A stretch of 7,276 nt of DNA from HGM11416 sp045596285 (lineage in GTDB: Bacteria; Bacillota; Clostridia; Christensenellales; Borkfalkiaceae): the NCBI GenBank assembly GCA_045596285.1, contig JAZOCA010000066.1:1-7276 (forward strand). The letters run 5' to 3'. Shown here piece by piece: positions 5,906 to 7,276 of the stretch (position 1 is the first letter of the stretch; every line of letters begins with the position of its first letter). The position numbers were made by a program, and so were the translations under genes. Below the pieces are notes generated by a model. That model made no database searches and was not told the origin of the DNA. It was given only the letters and a program-made list of their open reading frames with translations.

Positions 5906-6064
5906 GAATTTTTGGCAAAAAATAATTATTTTTTAAAACCTTGCAACCTAAAACAAAACTAATAAAATCTACGTTTTGCAAAATTTTAATAAAAAGTGCC
6001 CCTATAGCACGGTTAAACGGCAGTTTAACAATATAAACACAATAATAATTGTTTTAAAAAACGA
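5906..6064. other. Divergent control region between the two promoters
   Basis: This AT-rich stretch separates the -35 boxes of two divergent promoters and has no open reading frame. It holds an imperfect inverted repeat, TTGCAA...AAAC (5941-5954) against GTTTTGCAA (5973-5981), and the first copy of the CTATAGCRCGRTTAA repeat with its hairpin (6002-6029). Confidence 0.6.
5994..6029. repeat. CTATAGCRCGRTTAA repeat, copy A
   Basis: AAAAGTGCCCCTATAGCACG is followed by a perfect 7-bp inverted repeat GTTAAAC (6012-6018), GGCA loop, GTTTAAC (6023-6029). The core 15-mer lies at 6002-6016. GTGC and GCAC on either side of CCCTATA could form a second short stem. Related copies are at 6679-6713 and 7032-7046. 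Confidence 0.7.
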
Positions 6065-6093
6065 TTGACAAATTTACTATTTCGTTATATAAT
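6065..6093 (+). promoter_or_regulatory. Perfect-consensus promoter of the small-gene unit
   Basis: TTGACA (6065-6070), a 17-base spacer and TATAAT (6088-6093) match the sigma-A consensus at all twelve positions. Transcription should start near 6100, leaving a leader of about 107 bases. TTCGTTAT (6082-6089) in the spacer matches half of the paired motif found in the regulator leader, which may be chance. Confidence 0.85.
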
Positions 6094-6207
6094 TTTAGTA
6101 TAGTTAAAGCAACCAACGGTCAATTTAAAAAAACACACTAAACAGTAAGCCAAAACTTGTTTTTATTAAACCTTTGTTATTGCAAAGCACCTTTAAGGAG
6201 AAGAATT

Positions 6208-6678
6208 ATGATTTATACCGCCATTAGAAAAAGACTACCACAAATGAACGATTATATGAAAAATATAAAAACTGGGGAAGAATACAACGCAATTTCACAC
6301 ACGCTATATCATTTTTTTAATAGCGAAACACTAACAAAGGCAGATTATATTCATTTGGTAGACGTTATGTTAGATAAATTTCCCGTTTACGAAATAAATA
6401 AAGATATTACGCAATACGAAACTTTAGTTTTACTTCACGCGCAATACAATTATCCGCCTTGTGAAGATTTTTCTAAAGTTTTGCATAATGCACTTACTTC
6501 TACTCCCGCTTTATCAATTCAAGTTTTAAATAATTTATTATACGTTTTAAAAGAAAAACTTCCCGAATGCAATAATTTTGTTGGTATAGAAGTTTGTTCT
6601 TGCGGAAACGTAAGCTTAAACGACGTAACGGATGCAGAAGTAAAAACAATTCGCTCTATTATAGGCTTAAAAAACTAA
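6208..6678 (+). CDS. Hypothetical 156-residue soluble protein, family not recognised
   Basis: I do not recognise this protein. It appears soluble and mostly helical, with no signal peptide or membrane segment. It has an N-terminal basic start (MIYTAIRKRLPQ), a Leu-rich central part and four Cys at about 85, 121, 130 and 132; the last two form a C-S-C-G turn near the C terminus. That could be a metal site, but the count is too low to claim one. The ATG at 6208 has a clear ribosome site, AAGGAG at 6195-6200, seven bases upstream. An in-frame TTG at 6157 extends the frame but has no such site and would lie within the leader. The gene is driven by the perfect promoter at 6065-6093. It is followed after 47 bases, which contain a repeat, by the zinc-ribbon gene on the same strand. 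It is divergent from the surface-protein gene; a link between them is only positional. Confidence 0.75.
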   Translation: MIYTAIRKRLPQMNDYMKNIKTGEEYNAISHTLYHFFNSETLTKADYIHLVDVMLDKFPVYEINKDITQYETLVLLHAQYNYPPCEDFSKVLHNALTSTPALSIQVLNNLLYVLKEKLPECNNFVGIEVCSCGNVSLNDVTDAEVKTIRSIIGLKN

Positions 6679-6713
6679 AAAAGTGCCCTATAGCACGATT
6701 AACTGCTATTTAA
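6679..6713. repeat. CTATAGCRCGRTTAA repeat, copy B
   Basis: AAAAAAGTGCCC is followed by the core CTATAGCACGATTAA (6688-6702) and a partial inverted repeat ATTAA/TTAAT. It fills nearly all of the gap between the stop of the 156-residue gene and the start of the 77-residue gene. On the - strand the GTGC/GCAC stem is followed by U6, so it could weakly stop - strand transcription. Confidence 0.7.
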
Positions 6714-6725
6714 TAAGAATAAGTT

Positions 6726-6959
6726 ATGAACGATAAAACCGCTAAAATTATTTTAGATGCTAGCCTTTACCCAAATGGGGCAAACAGCCCCACCCGCCAT
6801 ATAGAATACCTTTGCCCTTGCGGAAAGGGTAAAATCATAGAAGAACGCGTTGTTGGATTTGGCGACTGCTATGCTTGGATAGAATGCGAACAATGCAAAA
6901 AAACGTATAAAGTGGTTACAGGGTGCGGGCATTTTTGGGAACTTGAAAAAATTAAGTAA
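6726..6959 (+). CDS. Small zinc-ribbon-like protein, 77 residues
   Basis: This is a short soluble protein with a clear zinc-ribbon look: C30-P-C32-G-K-G, a beta-hairpin-like stretch, then C54-E-Q-C57 in IECEQCKKTYK, with extra Cys48, Cys67 and His69 (TGCGHFW). Two Cys pairs about 22 residues apart are the usual tetrahedral zinc site of small ribbon proteins. Binding to nucleic acid or protein is possible, but nothing shows which. The ATG at 6726 has only an A/T-rich upstream sequence (AATAAGAATAAGTT) and no GGAG, so translation may be weak or depend on reading through from the gene before it. No separate promoter is evident; it is probably in one transcript with the 156-residue gene. Similar small CPCGKG proteins seem familiar from Clostridia genomes, but I cannot name the family. 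Confidence 0.75.
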   Translation: MNDKTAKIILDASLYPNGANSPTRHIEYLCPCGKGKIIEERVVGFGDCYAWIECEQCKKTYKVVTGCGHFWELEKIK

Positions 6960-7144
6960 CACACCATAAAAATTCTTCCACTTACTTTTAAGTAATACAT
7001 TTTATCGCGCAAAATCACCACAAAAACCCATCTATAGCGCGATTAACAACCCTTTTGCTAAAACGCAATGCAACAAACTAACATCTTTGTTTAGCCCTAA
7101 AAACACAAAGCGTATAAAGCATAATTTTTTACAAAAATAAACAT
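6960..7144. other. Non-coding stretch after the small genes
   Basis: No convincing gene is seen on either strand. It holds a near-palindrome TTACTT-TT-AAGTAA (6982-6995), repeat copy C (7032-7046), and a weak hairpin CTTTGT/ACAAAG (7085-7090/7105-7110). It is AT-rich and leads into the terminator at 7145. Confidence 0.5.
7032..7046. repeat. CTATAGCRCGRTTAA repeat, copy C
   Basis: The core reads CTATAGCGCGATTAA, one base different from copy B. The GTGC arm to the left is lost here, so only the core is shared by all three copies. It lies 72 bases after the stop of the zinc-ribbon gene. Confidence 0.6.
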
Positions 7145-7174
7145 CCACCCGAATATCGGGTGGTTTTTATTTTT
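7145..7174 (+). terminator. Strong terminator after the small-gene unit
   Basis: CCACCCGA (7145-7152) pairs perfectly with TCGGGTGG (7156-7163) around an ATA loop, then TTTTTATTTTT follows. It is the first strong + strand terminator after the zinc-ribbon gene, 185 bases past its stop, so the transcript would have a long 3' end carrying repeat copy C. Confidence 0.85.
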
Positions 7175-7175
7175 C

Positions 7176-7265
7176 GGGCATAGCCCTTGTTCACTGGCTA
7201 GCACAAATGTGCTTTTTATTTGACCTGCCAGTCATGCACTTATTACCTGCTACCCGTCAACGGGT
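7176..7265. other. Cluster of hairpins at the right edge, no gene; possible structured RNA or repeat
   Basis: In order: GGGC/GCCC (7176-7179/7183-7186); an outer stem ACTGGC/GCCAGT (7193-7198/7227-7232) enclosing AGCACA/TGTGCT (7200-7205/7208-7213), which is followed by TTTTTATTT; and ACCCG/CGGGT with a TCAA loop (7252-7256/7261-7265). GTGC (7209-7212) could instead pair with GCAC (7236-7239). All frames are closed early. It may be a dispersed repeat or an RNA element; its orientation is unknown. Confidence 0.4.
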
Positions 7266-7276
7266 TTCACTTTTGC

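Noticed and set aside
6012..6029. Integron attC-like boxes (GTTAAAC and GTTTAAC match GTTRRRY and RYYYAAC)
   Set aside because: The order is reversed relative to attC, the spacing is only four bases, copies B and C lack the boxes, and no integrase is present.
6157..6207. In-frame TTG start for the 156-residue protein
   Set aside because: The AAGGAG at 6195-6200 points to the ATG at 6208, and the TTG has no ribosome site.
6753..6962. 69-codon - strand open frame
   Set aside because: It is antisense to the zinc-ribbon gene, whose CxC...CxxC pattern is far more convincing.
7176..7276. tRNA gene
   Set aside because: The stems do not form a cloverleaf and there is no GGTTCRA-type T arm.

Overview
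This is a low-GC bacterial window. It most likely comes from a Bacillota (Clostridia-type) genome, probably an uncultured gut lineage. The grounds are AAGGAG-type ribosome sites, near-consensus sigma-A promoters, U-tailed hairpin terminators, the standard code with TAA stops, and the family types (excisionase-like/LuxR two-HTH regulator, InlB-type B repeats, bacterial Hint domain). No gene for DNA mobility is present.

Layout. Bases 1-117 hold two + strand terminators left by a gene outside the window. Bases 118-1421 (- strand) hold a 406-residue regulator with a DNA-binding helix-turn-helix at each end, its terminator, and upstream a recognisable promoter with two copies of a TTCGCCATRACGAA motif. 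Bases 1620-1970 are non-coding and filled with interspersed hairpin repeats, including a duplicated block about 156 bases apart. Bases 2025-5690 (- strand) encode a 1221-residue exported, beta-rich surface protein. It has a membrane-anchor-like signal, a beta-helix-like body, two InlB-like B repeats and a C-terminal Hint (hedgehog/intein) domain. Its promoter lies about 180 bases upstream of the start codon, so the mRNA should carry a long leader. That leader contains a terminator-like hairpin followed by U7 and a perfect 28-base palindrome just before the ribosome site.

Bases 5906-6064 are a divergent control region. To the right, on the + strand, a perfect-consensus promoter drives a 156-residue protein of unknown function. 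A 77-residue zinc-ribbon-like protein follows, possibly in the same operon. A 15-base sequence, CTATAGCRCGRTTAA, occurs before, between and after these two small genes, giving a repeat-gene-repeat-gene-repeat arrangement. The right end carries a strong + strand terminator and a cluster of hairpins with no gene.

How the parts work together is inference. The surface protein and the small-gene unit are divergently transcribed from a shared AT-rich region. The regulator has its own promoter and terminator and may control itself through the paired motif. The best candidates for something undescribed are the attenuator-like leader of the Hint surface protein and the repeat-flanked small genes.
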